Of a DNA stretch of 64,000 nt, positions 53,834 to 62,578 are shown piece by piece. The notes below the pieces were generated by a model. It had not been told where the DNA came from and did no database searches. It worked only from the letters and a program-made list of their open reading frames with translations. The position numbers and the translations under genes were made by a program. Position 1 is the first letter of the stretch. Each line of letters opens with the position of its first letter. This DNA comes from an uncultured Oscillospiraceae bacterium (GTDB taxonomy: Bacteria; Bacillota; Clostridia; Oscillospirales; Oscillospiraceae). The stretch spans positions 1 to 64,000 of the forward strand of contig CANRFN010000009.1 in assembly GCA_947629915.1 (NCBI GenBank), given 5' to 3'.

Positions 53834-55936
53834 CTATATATATTTCAAGTATTCTTCCTTGTTATCTTCAATTCTTTGTATTGATCGAATAATGTATTCT
53901 CCCCCTTTTTCTCCGCTGTGCCCTGGGCTGTAAATCCATTTACTTTTAGCATTTTCAATTCTCTCTGCATAATTATCTCTGTTTTGAATCAAATCGTTTA
54001 CAATTGTTACTATATCTTGTAATTTATCCAGATTTAGATTTGCACCAATCTGATTACGTATTGCTATGTCCATTGGCACAAAGTCCACTTTCTTCCATTC
54101 CGGGTTCATCACTTTCATAGGGGTATTAATAAATAATGTTGGCTTTAGTGTAGCAAACGAGTACTCAAATGCAATTCCTGACCAGTCAGTTATTAACAAA
54201 GCTGCCTGATAAACAGTCAAATTCGAAGAGAAATCAGTCTGTAGGATAAAATTTGGTCTTTTTGAATACTTTGTTTTAAGCATCTCAAGACGTTCCATCT
54301 CATATCGGATATACTGTGGGTGTGGTCGCAAAATAACTGTATACTCTGTCTCTAAGAGTCTATCAAGAATATCATCAATGCATAGATCAATGAGATTATC
54401 CTCCTGCCATGAAGGAGCAATCAAAATAGTCTTTGTCTGTTCCCGATCATTGTTTGTCTTCAATTTTTCATATTCTTTCTGCATGTTATCGATAACGCTG
54501 GAACCCCATTCCACTAGATTTTTCTGCTTTGTACCGCGAACTTTCTCCATGGCTCTTATCTCCTGCTTACCTAGAGGCCCAGTCACAAATAGCGTATCAA
54601 AATAATCTAGTGCACCTGTACGCAGCGAAAGATTGGCACTATTAACTCCATGAGGCAAGTAGATATATTCTACATCGTTTCGAACCAATGAACGCTTGAT
54701 CTGGTATTTCTCCAGATCCGGCGTACTCATTACCACAACATCTGCATCCATTTTCATCATGAATGAGATCAATTTCTTTGGCCCAATATAGTACGTCCGA
54801 AATCGATCTGATGTCTTTTCAAAAATCGTATCGCTCGGATCACTAGATACATAGTCTATAACCACATCAGAATTCTCTAGGATATATTCGATTACATTTT
54901 GAAAATATTTGTAGAAACCGTTTTTCTCTGAATAAAAAACTAGTTTTTTATTCCGGGTCTTGTAAAATCTTTTATAATCTTGTTTTTCTTTTTCGCGGTA
55001 TGGATCTCTTTCAAATAGCTTTTTATTTGCCCTTGCTCTTCTAGATACTTTAGCCAATGCAACCTTGCTCTTCTCCAGTTCCTCATAGTCGATGTATTTC
55101 TTAGGACTGATAATCGCGTTTAAGAAGAACAACTGTAAGATCGCGGTTAGATTCCCATACATCCAGTACACTCCAACACCAGCAGGAACGAAGAAGCCAA
55201 GATAAAGAGACAAACCAACAGACAGCATCATGGTTCCGATCTTATTCACTTTTCCCTGCTCGGACTGAAGCACATTAGCCTTATTCTGAACAACGCACAG
55301 TAACCATGCACAGAATGCCGCTAGAATAGGAACCAGAATCAAGACTCCCCCTACTTGACTTGGTATATCTGCCAAGTTGATACCGAGGAAATTCATGTGG
55401 AAATTTTGTATCCGGATCAAGGCGTCCTGTCCCAGGATTGCTCCCATTTCGTTCAGATACTTTCCATTGCGCACCGCATCTACAATTGCAATCTGAACGG
55501 TACGAGATTCCGGGTTCATACCGGTCAAACTGATAAACTGAGCTGTCGCTTCTGCAACGCGTTCAGCAGGAAAGCGGAGAATATGCCGCAACGGTTTATA
55601 GATCACATCAATAACGCCCATCAACAGGACTAACTGGATCAGAAGTGGTACTACACCTAGCATAGGGTGATAGTTATACTTCTTATATAGTTTTATCTGC
55701 TCCTCACCGATCTGATCCGTTGCGCCGAAGTTATTCGCCTTAATGAAATTCAACTCTGGCTGCATCTTCACCATTTTGATGGAGTTCTTGTGGAGCATAA
55801 TTGACACTGGCAGAAGGATGATCTTCACTAGGATGGTGAATAGAAGAATTACCAGTCCATAGTTTGGCACGACATCATAGCAGAATTTCATCACATACCC
55901 CAGGATATCGCCCAGGAAACTTATGATTGTATCCAA
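53834..55936 (-). CDS. YidC/Oxa1-like membrane insertase fused to CDP-glycerol glycerophosphotransferase
   Basis: The 700-residue protein has an N-terminal YidC-type domain (about 1-290) with five membrane segments, the KMVKMQPELNFIK coiled hairpin, LYKKYNYHPMLGVVPLLIQL and a FFVPAGVGVYWMYGNL segment. The TM1 groove Arg of Firmicutes YidC is Lys here (FTILVKIILLP). After a basic linker the C-terminal part (about 325-690) is a TagB/TagF-type transferase with YLPHGVNSA and LRPHPQYI (the two catalytic His) and ITDWSGIAFEY. The start chosen is a TTG with AAGGGG seven bases upstream; another TTG lies 60 bases earlier without a site. It probably makes or exports a glycerol-phosphate-like polymer. 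Confidence 0.92.
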   Translation of the reverse strand: MDTIISFLGDILGYVMKFCYDVVPNYGLVILLFTILVKIILLPVSIMLHKNSIKMVKMQPELNFIKANNFGATDQIGEEQIKLYKKYNYHPMLGVVPLLIQLVLLMGVIDVIYKPLRHILRFPAERVAEATAQFISLTGMNPESRTVQIAIVDAVRNGKYLNEMGAILGQDALIRIQNFHMNFLGINLADIPSQVGGVLILVPILAAFCAWLLCVVQNKANVLQSEQGKVNKIGTMMLSVGLSLYLGFFVPAGVGVYWMYGNLTAILQLFFLNAIISPKKYIDYEELEKSKVALAKVSRRARANKKLFERDPYREKEKQDYKRFYKTRNKKLVFYSEKNGFYKYFQNVIEYILENSDVVIDYVSSDPSDTIFEKTSDRFRTYYIGPKKLISFMMKMDADVVVMSTPDLEKYQIKRSLVRNDVEYIYLPHGVNSANLSLRTGALDYFDTLFVTGPLGKQEIRAMEKVRGTKQKNLVEWGSSVIDNMQKEYEKLKTNNDREQTKTILIAPSWQEDNLIDLCIDDILDRLLETEYTVILRPHPQYIRYEMERLEMLKTKYSKRPNFILQTDFSSNLTVYQAALLITDWSGIAFEYSFATLKPTLFINTPMKVMNPEWKKVDFVPMDIAIRNQIGANLNLDKLQDIVTIVNDLIQNRDNYAERIENAKSKWIYSPGHSGEKGGEYIIRSIQRIEDNKEEYLKYI

Positions 55937-56088
55937 GAATATTCCCCTTTTCCGGTTGCTTGTGTCAGAATACAGTTCCCATGCCCAATAGGCCAAGATT
56001 CTTCGGCAATACTGGGAATGGCGTCATACCTACTCCGCGAATTGCTTCGCTCGGACTACAGTAGTCAGCAGGCATGACTCGATGTCGA

Positions 56089-56388
56089 TCACTGCTCTTT
56101 CTTTGCTTCCTTACCCTCAGTCTCGTTCTCTTTCTCGGCTTCTGCCATGCGTTCCTTCTCATTCTTTTTTGCCAGACGGCCGTAATACCACTTGCGCCAG
56201 GCAGCGGTGATCTTATGCCGGAAGATCGTGAAAGACGCACCGATAGCGACTAAGATGCCAGCTACAACCTGGATAATGTAGGTCGTGGTGGACGGGTCGA
56301 TATAGGCGTGGGCCGTGCCAGAAAACAGCATAGCGCTGCTACCAAAGAGATAGGCAAAAGCTGCCATCTTCAGAATTTTTCCTTTCAT
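56089..56388 (-). CDS. Small membrane protein, first gene of the AT-rich operon
   Basis: The 99-residue protein has a signal-like N-terminal segment (residues 5-29, ending THAY-like after SGTAHA), the motif AYIDPSTTTYIIQVVAGILV, a second membrane helix and a Lys/Glu-rich cytoplasmic tail (about 62-99). The YIDPSTTT-helix pattern recurs in small proteins beside cell-surface polymer genes, from memory. The function is unknown. AAAGGAG lies before the ATG. A 150-base gap separates it from the YidC fusion. Confidence 0.8.
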   Translation of the reverse strand: MKGKILKMAAFAYLFGSSAMLFSGTAHAYIDPSTTTYIIQVVAGILVAIGASFTIFRHKITAAWRKWYYGRLAKKNEKERMAEAEKENETEGKEAKKEQ

Positions 56389-56815
56389 ATAGAGCTCCTT
56401 TGATGTGTTTATTTATGCTCAGCCGACTAGACTTCACGTCTGCCAGCAAAACATCGCGTAAGGGATTGAAGTATTGCCCCTTGGCAGATATTAAACCGCA
56501 CTTAAGTGATCGCATCTGCCCAGCTTTGTGACGTAATGTTCATTACGTTGCACTGATGGCTTCAGAGATTCTCACTCTGTTGGCTGATAGCTATTGGCTT
56601 CACAGACAGATGCACTGCTCTCCCCCCAGGAAAGCGTGACTGGCGCACGCTGCTCTTCATCTGCACTGGGCAAGCGCGATTGCCATTGTGCCTCTCCAAC
56701 GCAGTCTTATGATGCGGTCCCGTGCAATCACAGGCTGTTTAGGCATGGGTTCCTTCGTATGGGTTGTCTGCTGCATCAACTCAGTTGCACTGCCATCCCG
56801 GCATCTCAGCCGTTC
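56389..56815. other. Intergenic region upstream of the AT-rich operon
   Basis: No gene is seen in these 427 bases. The promoter of the 56388-48021 operon must lie here or just upstream. A dyad site is found at 56531, about 143 bases before the first start codon. The right part is noncoding sequence after the broken rfbB. Confidence 0.6.
56531..56548. promoter_or_regulatory. Dyad site 3, ACGTAATgttcATTACGT
   Basis: Identical half-sites and 4-base spacing to the sites at 46307 and 46567. Its place in front of the AT-rich operon suggests an operator for that operon. Confidence 0.55.
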
Positions 56816-57856
56816 ATCTTCCCGTACATGTTTTTGTAGTACTGCTGGTACACCCCGGAAGTGATGCGCTCGGTCCACTCCTGGTGTTCCAGATACCACT
56901 GGATGTTTCGGCCATACCGCGCTCAAAGGTATAGGCGGTACCCAACCCAGTTCTGTGGTAATCTTGGTATTGTCTATAGCATAGCGCCTGTCGTGACCGG
57001 GTCTATCCTGGACATGCTTGATGAGAGACTCCGGCTTGCCCAGTACCAGGAGGATGAACCTCACAATCTGGATGTTGGCCTTCTCGTTGTTACCGCCGAT
57101 GTTGTATCCCTCGCCCACTCTGCCCTTTTCCAGGACAGTGGCAATGGCGGCGCAGTGGTCCTGCACATGGAGCCAGTCCCGGATCTGCATGCCGTCCCCG
57201 TAGACAGGCAGGGCCTTATCTTCCAGGGCATTGTGGATCATCAGGGGAATCAGCTTCTCCGGGAACTGATAGGGACCGTAGTTGTTGAAGCACCATGTGA
57301 TGTTCACCGGCAGGCCAAAGGTCTCGTGATAGGCACGCACTACCATGTCTGCGCTGCGGAGTACGGGCTGTTGGGGCTGAGCGGGGCGGTCTCTTGGAAC
57401 ATGCCGGTTTTCCCCAAAGCGCCATAGACCTCATCGGTGGATACCTGGAGATACCGCACATCCGGCTTGTACTCCCGGGAGTACTTATCCTCGGGGTGGA
57501 TCTTCCAGTGGCTCTTTGCGGCATCCAACAGCACCTGTGTCCCGATGACATTCGTGGTGAGGAAGATCTCCGGATCCACGATGCTCCGGTCCACATGTGA
57601 CTCCACTGCGAAGTGGACTACGGTATCGAAGTGGTACTCATCGAACAGGCGGTTCACCAGTTCTCTGTCCCGGATATCGCCGTGGACAAAGTGGTACCGG
57701 TTGTCTTCCTGGATGTCCACCAGGTTCTCCAGGTTCCCCGCATAAGTGAGCAGGTCCAAGTGGACCAGCTTCTCCACATCACTGCTGTGGCTCAGGATGT
57801 AATGGACGAAGTGAGACCCGATAAACCCGGCCCCCTAAGACGGGCACATTCTTCAT
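56816..57856 (-). pseudogene. rfbB: dTDP-glucose 4,6-dehydratase, broken by several frameshifts
   Basis: The gene can be reassembled from an ATG at 57856 (KNVPVL), a shift in the GGGGG tract, GAGFIGSHFVHYI, then a long intact part ([44 protein letters not shown]), a deletion after SPYSA that removes the SKA region beside the catalytic Tyr, [31 protein letters not shown], and at the end two more shifts ([19 protein letters not shown]) to a stop at 56816. Intact RfbB makes the 4-keto-6-deoxy sugar for rhamnose. No other rhamnose genes are present. Confidence 0.88.
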
Positions 57857-58000
57857 GGCCTGCTCTTCGGTCTTCTCACTGCTCCTCAAACATCGCAGAC
57901 AGCCCTTCGTAGACCGTTAGTTAGTTTGTCTGGCATGCTACGTGCCAACCATTCGAGGGGCTATATCACACCAGGGACATGTTCATCTCCCGTGAGCGGT

Positions 58001-59188
58001 CTATCCCTCAGCAATCACGCTCTGGATATTCCCTGGCAGCTTCACTTCCCCATTTTCCACCTTGAGCGCCATCTCTTCATCGAACCGCCCGGTTGCTGCC
58101 ACAATCGGCTCTTGGAGTCCCAATGTGGCACTGCCTAACCGCAGCTTCTTGCTGGCGTTCTTGGCGTAGAGCTTGAACTCATCTGGGGTGATGTAGTTGT
58201 GGTCCCGGAGATACTCCAGCATCCTGTCCATGATGTCCAACATCTTGAGGATCAGGACCTTCTGGAACTCGAACTGCTCCATCTTGGAGGCGTTGTTCAG
58301 ATAGAAGTCCTCCCGGAAGGCCATGAAGGTCTTCAATTCGGGAAGAAGAAACGCCTGATCCAGATCTGCGTGATCCGACTGTGATGCCGGCATCTCGCAG
58401 ATCTCCACCATGGCCCCGTGCCAGGCAGCCACATCCTCGGAGATGGGATAGTCCACCTTGGCCAGAACAGCCTGAAGAATGGACTCCTCATAGCCAGCGA
58501 TCTTCTGCGCCTCGTGGAAGGTGTTGGTGAGGATCTGCTTAAGTTTCTCTTTCCCAAGGCCGAGCTTTCCAAAGAGAGCCATGGAGACATCTGCCTGCTT
58601 TGCCTTCTGGACATCAATCGTCTCTACACAGACCAACAGGATGCGGTTGGCAATGGTATGGCATACACCGTTATACCCGAACAGGATGCCCACGGAGTCG
58701 TAGAGCTTCTCCGGCGGATGGAAGAGCATCAGCCAGTCGTAGAAAGCATTGCCTGCTGCCACACGGACTCTGGTCTTGTCTTCCCCCTTGCTGGTGTCAT
58801 ACCAGCAGCGCCCTGCACAAGGCCAGCAGAACGACCGATCCAGGGACACAACAAAGGCATGGCTCCCATCTCTCAGGAAGTAGTTGCTGGGGATAGCGTA
58901 TGCCTCTAACGGGAACAGCGGTACATCCGGGTGCAGGTGCTCTGGCTTGATGGGTATGATCGTGTGGGGAAACGGCGGAGGTACTGGACCGGGATCAGGT
59001 CCAGGCTTGGGTCCTCCCCCCACTGTGCCACCGGAGATGATGCCGGACAGGTCTGGGTTGAAGTCCGGCAGACCGGGATCGAAGTCCTTATCTGGTCCTG
59101 TCTGATCTGGTGTGAGGCTCTTCACCAGATCTGAGAGATCCGGGTTGAAATCGGGCAGGTCTGGAACAAACGGCTTGTCCTTGTCCAT
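58001..59188 (-). CDS. Uncharacterised protein with Cys-His motif, paralogue A
   Basis: The 395-residue protein has a repeated Pro/Asp/Gly-rich N-terminus (LPDFNPDLS occurs twice, then PGPDPGPVPPPFP) and a conserved core shared with the next gene: YFLRDGSHAFVVS, YDWLMLFHPPE, LFGYNGVCHTIANRILL, DYPISEDVAAWH and a C-terminal helical region. It has no signal peptide or membrane segment. I recognise no family. The order His (SHAF) then Cys-His (VCHT) would suit a permuted papain-like (NlpC/LRAT-like) hydrolase, but this is only a guess. GAGGGGG precedes the ATG. Confidence 0.75.
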   Translation of the reverse strand: MDKDKPFVPDLPDFNPDLSDLVKSLTPDQTGPDKDFDPGLPDFNPDLSGIISGGTVGGGPKPGPDPGPVPPPFPHTIIPIKPEHLHPDVPLFPLEAYAIPSNYFLRDGSHAFVVSLDRSFCWPCAGRCWYDTSKGEDKTRVRVAAGNAFYDWLMLFHPPEKLYDSVGILFGYNGVCHTIANRILLVCVETIDVQKAKQADVSMALFGKLGLGKEKLKQILTNTFHEAQKIAGYEESILQAVLAKVDYPISEDVAAWHGAMVEICEMPASQSDHADLDQAFLLPELKTFMAFREDFYLNNASKMEQFEFQKVLILKMLDIMDRMLEYLRDHNYITPDEFKLYAKNASKKLRLGSATLGLQEPIVAATGRFDEEMALKVENGEVKLPGNIQSVIAEG

Positions 59189-59210
59189 CTACTGATCCCC
59201 CTCTCTATCC

Positions 59211-60266
59211 TTAGGTCTTGTCTTGGTTGCGGCTTGCTGCGTCCACCGCAGCGGACACAGTGGACGCGGCATCTGTCAGGAGAAGCTGCAGGGCCAGATC
59301 CGGAATGAACTTGCCGGTCTCCTGGGCGGACTGATTCTGCAGTTCCAGGACGCGGAACATGCGGTTGAGGCTCTGCTGTGCGGTATCCAGATATTTGGAG
59401 AACTCCCCTGCGGCGATGTAGTTCTGGCGGCGCATATAGCCCAGAAGGCCATTCACCATATTGAGCATATGGATGGCTATGGTCTGCTGGAACTGGCGGC
59501 GCGGGAGATCCTTGGCGTGGTTCAGGAAGAACTGCTCCCGGAACGCCTTCAGATCCTGTACCGCTTTCGAGAGATACCCGGTATCGATATCGGGGTGATT
59601 GAAGCGATCAAAGGGCATCTGGCAGAGCACCACAGACGTTCTATGCCATGCATCCAGGTCTTCGCTCAGAGGATAGTCCAGGCGAGCGATGGCCCTCTCC
59701 AAGGCACCGTCCTGCTGCTTGGAGAGCTTGGAAGCGGCATTGAAGGAGTCTGTGAGGCGCTTCTTCAGATCCTCAATCCCCATGCCGTATTTTCCGAAGA
59801 TAGCTGTGGAGATAAACGCTGTAGGGGCCTTGGATACATCCGCATCCACATCACCCAGCATCAGCTGGCGGTTTGTGATGGTGTGGCACACGCCGTTGTA
59901 CCCAAAGTTGATACCGGTCTCATACCACTTGTCCCCGTCCACCGGCGAAAAGGTCATGATCCAGTCGTAGTTAACGGTGGTCCTTGCGATTTCCGTGAGA
60001 GGCAGCAAGCCCTTTGCCTCAAAGTAGTCCTTACCTGCGTTTGCCCAGCTCATGACGAAATCGCCATCCACAAGGAAGGTGTGAGAGCCATGCGGGGTGA
60101 AGTAGTCGCTGGGATAGAACATAGCCACTACCACCAGGTTGGGATCATCCGGATGCATCCGCTCTGCCTTGCTCGGTGTAATGGGCTGCGGGACCGGGAT
60201 TGGTGCAGGTGGAACAGGATCCGGGTTCGGCGATATGACCGGACTGGTTTTGAGCTCATGATCCAT
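59211..60266 (-). CDS. Uncharacterised protein with Cys-His motif, paralogue B
   Basis: The 351-residue protein has a short Pro-rich N-terminus (PNPDPVPPAPIPVPQP) and the same core as its neighbour: YFTPHGSHTFLVDGDFVMSW, YDWIMTFSPVDG, INFGYNGVCHTITNRQLM, DYPLSEDLDAWHRTSVVLC and a C-terminal part ending in an Ala/Ser-rich helix. The invariant Cys and His in NGVCHTI and the His of GSHxF are kept in both, suggesting catalysis or metal binding. GGAGGT lies before the ATG. It is 22 bases upstream of paralogue A, so the pair is one operon. Confidence 0.75.
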   Translation of the reverse strand: MDHELKTSPVISPNPDPVPPAPIPVPQPITPSKAERMHPDDPNLVVVAMFYPSDYFTPHGSHTFLVDGDFVMSWANAGKDYFEAKGLLPLTEIARTTVNYDWIMTFSPVDGDKWYETGINFGYNGVCHTITNRQLMLGDVDADVSKAPTAFISTAIFGKYGMGIEDLKKRLTDSFNAASKLSKQQDGALERAIARLDYPLSEDLDAWHRTSVVLCQMPFDRFNHPDIDTGYLSKAVQDLKAFREQFFLNHAKDLPRRQFQQTIAIHMLNMVNGLLGYMRRQNYIAAGEFSKYLDTAQQSLNRMFRVLELQNQSAQETGKFIPDLALQLLLTDAASTVSAAVDAASRNQDKT

Positions 60267-60450
60267 GCTTATATACCTCCATTTCGATGTTTACGGTCTC
60301 AACAATGAAAACATACAACAATGCGCACTGTCCTTCCGTTGCGGACAAGCAGCAGCTTTCCTCAGGTGTTTTCCCGAGGATTTTCGATACCTCTCTGTCC
60401 TTGTGTCCGCGTACTGCGGACACAAGGACTCATTCCTATAGCACGTTTGT

Positions 60451-61296
60451 TCACGTATTGAGCCGTATCTGCGCCAACTTCATCGCTTCTACAATCGTCT
60501 CGGGCATGTTGTATGGCATATATCTGCCAAGCCTGCCGCAAAAGACGATGTTTGGGTACTTCTTCGCTGCCTCTTTCACATACTGCAGATACCGTTTGTA
60601 GTTCCCGTTGCCGTCATATCTCGAGGGTCTGCATGGCAACAGGTTCGGATCCCACTCATCCTGGATTCTCTCCCAGGACACAACCGTCTTGTCGCTTACC
60701 TCGCCCGATATGTACTTGAACTCAACGGTCTGTACCCAGGCAGGGTGCCTGGACTGCAAGCAGAACGCCTTGTCCTGGTAGTGCTCTTGATCTATCTCCT
60801 TGATTTGGATGTCTAAGCAGCTATATCCCAAACGTCCGTGACAGCAATCAAAAAATGCATCAATTGGCCCTGTGTAGATGACGATGTCAGCGCTGTCGGG
60901 GCAATCCTTACAAAACGCCGCATATGAGACACCCGTTCGGACCGGAATGTCCTTCAGGAGGTTCTCGATCAGGACGTTGTACCCGCCCTCAGGGATATAG
61001 CCGTATCCGTACTTTTTCCACGTTGCATAGCGATTCACGAAGTCCCAGACCTTGTCTTCCTCCGTTTGAAAGATGTGGGCCCCGTACATGTGCACGGTGA
61101 TCCCTGCGATCTTCTCGCAGTACAGGTTGCCGCCCACATGATCTCGCTCCTCGATGACCAGGCACTTCTTCCCCGCATCTGTAGCCAGGCGTGCAAAGGT
61201 ACTCCCAAAGAGGCCTGCACCGACTATGAGGTAATCGTAGTGATCTGTCTGGCGGTCTGAGGGATTCGTTTCAGTTCTCTTGTCTTGTGCGTCCAT
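60451..61296 (-). CDS. Second UDP-galactopyranose mutase-like flavoprotein lacking the helical segment
   Basis: The 281-residue protein has FAD-binding YDYLIVGAGLFGSTFARLA, IEERDHVGGNLY, HMYGAHIFQT, then directly YIPEGGYNVLIENLL, VIYTGPIDAFFDCCHGRLGY and VFCGRLGRYMPYNM. It shares with the protein at 39521 the loss of about 80 residues that normally carry the mobile substrate loop, and the Arg after LxY is Ser. The ATG at 61296 follows GGTGGGGA; a TTG further upstream is possible. It lies upstream of the paralogue pair at 58-60 kb. Confidence 0.8.
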   Translation of the reverse strand: MDAQDKRTETNPSDRQTDHYDYLIVGAGLFGSTFARLATDAGKKCLVIEERDHVGGNLYCEKIAGITVHMYGAHIFQTEEDKVWDFVNRYATWKKYGYGYIPEGGYNVLIENLLKDIPVRTGVSYAAFCKDCPDSADIVIYTGPIDAFFDCCHGRLGYSCLDIQIKEIDQEHYQDKAFCLQSRHPAWVQTVEFKYISGEVSDKTVVSWERIQDEWDPNLLPCRPSRYDGNGNYKRYLQYVKEAAKKYPNIVFCGRLGRYMPYNMPETIVEAMKLAQIRLNT

Positions 61297-61451
61297 GCTT
61301 GTCCCCACCGTTCGTGATTCGTCTGCCAACACTCAGTGTATCCAATGCCCTAGGCTAAGCAGCGAATTCTTTTCATGTATTAACCTTGCCACTTTTAGGC
61401 TCTCCAGACAGGGGCAGGTTAAAAGATGGCAGTCCGATATAATTACTAAAG

Positions 61452-62183
61452 CTAATTGTTTTTTGTAAATTTTTCTAATTCTTCTGGCGTTCCTAATACA
61501 TGAACTTTCTTTTCGTCTATTATACTAATCGTAATGTTAAATCCTTTTTGCAACATATAGTTATACAGCGGTGCTATATATTTTTCACCCTCTTTCTTGC
61601 ATATTTCATCAGCATAAAATTCCGTATATATCCGCTTGTACAAAGCTGCCGAGGAAAAATAATAAGCACCCAGTGTACAATTATCAGATATACGTTGTTT
61701 CTCCCTTATCTCAACAACTCTGCCTAGGTTATCAGTCCTGACAAAACTCCAGTGGTTACCGGGAGCATAGAAGCAAGGAATATGACCATCACCAGAAATG
61801 TCAGATAGTTTCATTTGATATGGTTCCACATATGTGTCTATATTATATATTAAAATTGGCTGTTCATCACATACACGTTCTACACCTATCATTGCTGTAG
61901 TAGCCTGCCCATCCGTCAGGTGGTCGAGCTCCACTATCTCGACAGAAGGTAGAGTATACTTTTTACATTTTTCTGTAATAAAATCAACAGCATGATCTTC
62001 AGTACGAACTAGAAATATATATTTGCAAGCTATGCTGTTATAATCCTGAAGACTGTCAATGGACCACTCAAACAGTGTTTTTCCGTTTGCTTTTATCATA
62101 TACTTTGGTATTGAGTAACCCATCTTACGAAATCTAGAGCCTAAACCTCCCATAGTAATAATGATGTTTAAATTATCTATCAT
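61452..62183 (-). CDS. Sugar-phosphate-type nucleotidyltransferase
   Basis: The 243-residue protein has the NTP-binding motif IITMGGLGSRFRKMGYSIPK, the metal Asp in LIYNIDTYV and a late ALYKRIY/KEGEKYIAPLYN block. It belongs to the nucleotidyltransferases of capsule clusters that activate phosphosugars or polyols. Its ATG overlaps the HAD gene stop by four bases. It is the last gene of a three-gene AT-rich unit. Confidence 0.88.
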   Translation of the reverse strand: MIDNLNIIITMGGLGSRFRKMGYSIPKYMIKANGKTLFEWSIDSLQDYNSIACKYIFLVRTEDHAVDFITEKCKKYTLPSVEIVELDHLTDGQATTAMIGVERVCDEQPILIYNIDTYVEPYQMKLSDISGDGHIPCFYAPGNHWSFVRTDNLGRVVEIREKQRISDNCTLGAYYFSSAALYKRIYTEFYADEICKKEGEKYIAPLYNYMLQKGFNITISIIDEKKVHVLGTPEELEKFTKNN

Positions 62184-62578
62184 TCTGACAGCTCCCTCGA
62201 ATCATTGCATATTTCTAGTAATTCATCAGGTGATTTAGTTAAAAATTCATCTGGCCTTACCGTCCTATCATCCACATAGAACCCCTTGAATCCAGGCCAT
62301 GGCTTCCCAAAAATGAGCTCATCATAAGGTATATCCCATTTATCTAACCAATCTAAAAGAATTCGGCCAGTATTCTTATTGATAAGGCCAATATTACCTT
62401 TGTATGTTTTCATATTTCTGGAGGTAAATAGAACAATCTTGGCGCCATTATCATGATAGAAACGTATCCTTTTTACAACATTTTCGTATGGTACAACATT
62501 CTCATATAATTCTTCCGGTTTCTTTATCGGGCAAATAGTTCCGTCGATGTCGAGAACAAAGCTATATTCATCATACAT
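62180..62578 (-). CDS. Small HAD-type capsule biosynthesis phosphatase
   Basis: The 132-residue protein has motif I FVLDIDGTIC, motif II LFTSRNMKTY and motif IV FYVDDRTV, without a cap domain. Proteins of this size accompany nucleotidyltransferases and kinases in capsule loci. Its start overlaps the upstream phosphotransferase gene by eight bases and its stop overlaps the next gene. Confidence 0.87.
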   Translation of the reverse strand: MYDEYSFVLDIDGTICPIKKPEELYENVVPYENVVKRIRFYHDNGAKIVLFTSRNMKTYKGNIGLINKNTGRILLDWLDKWDIPYDELIFGKPWPGFKGFYVDDRTVRPDEFLTKSPDELLEICNDSRELSE

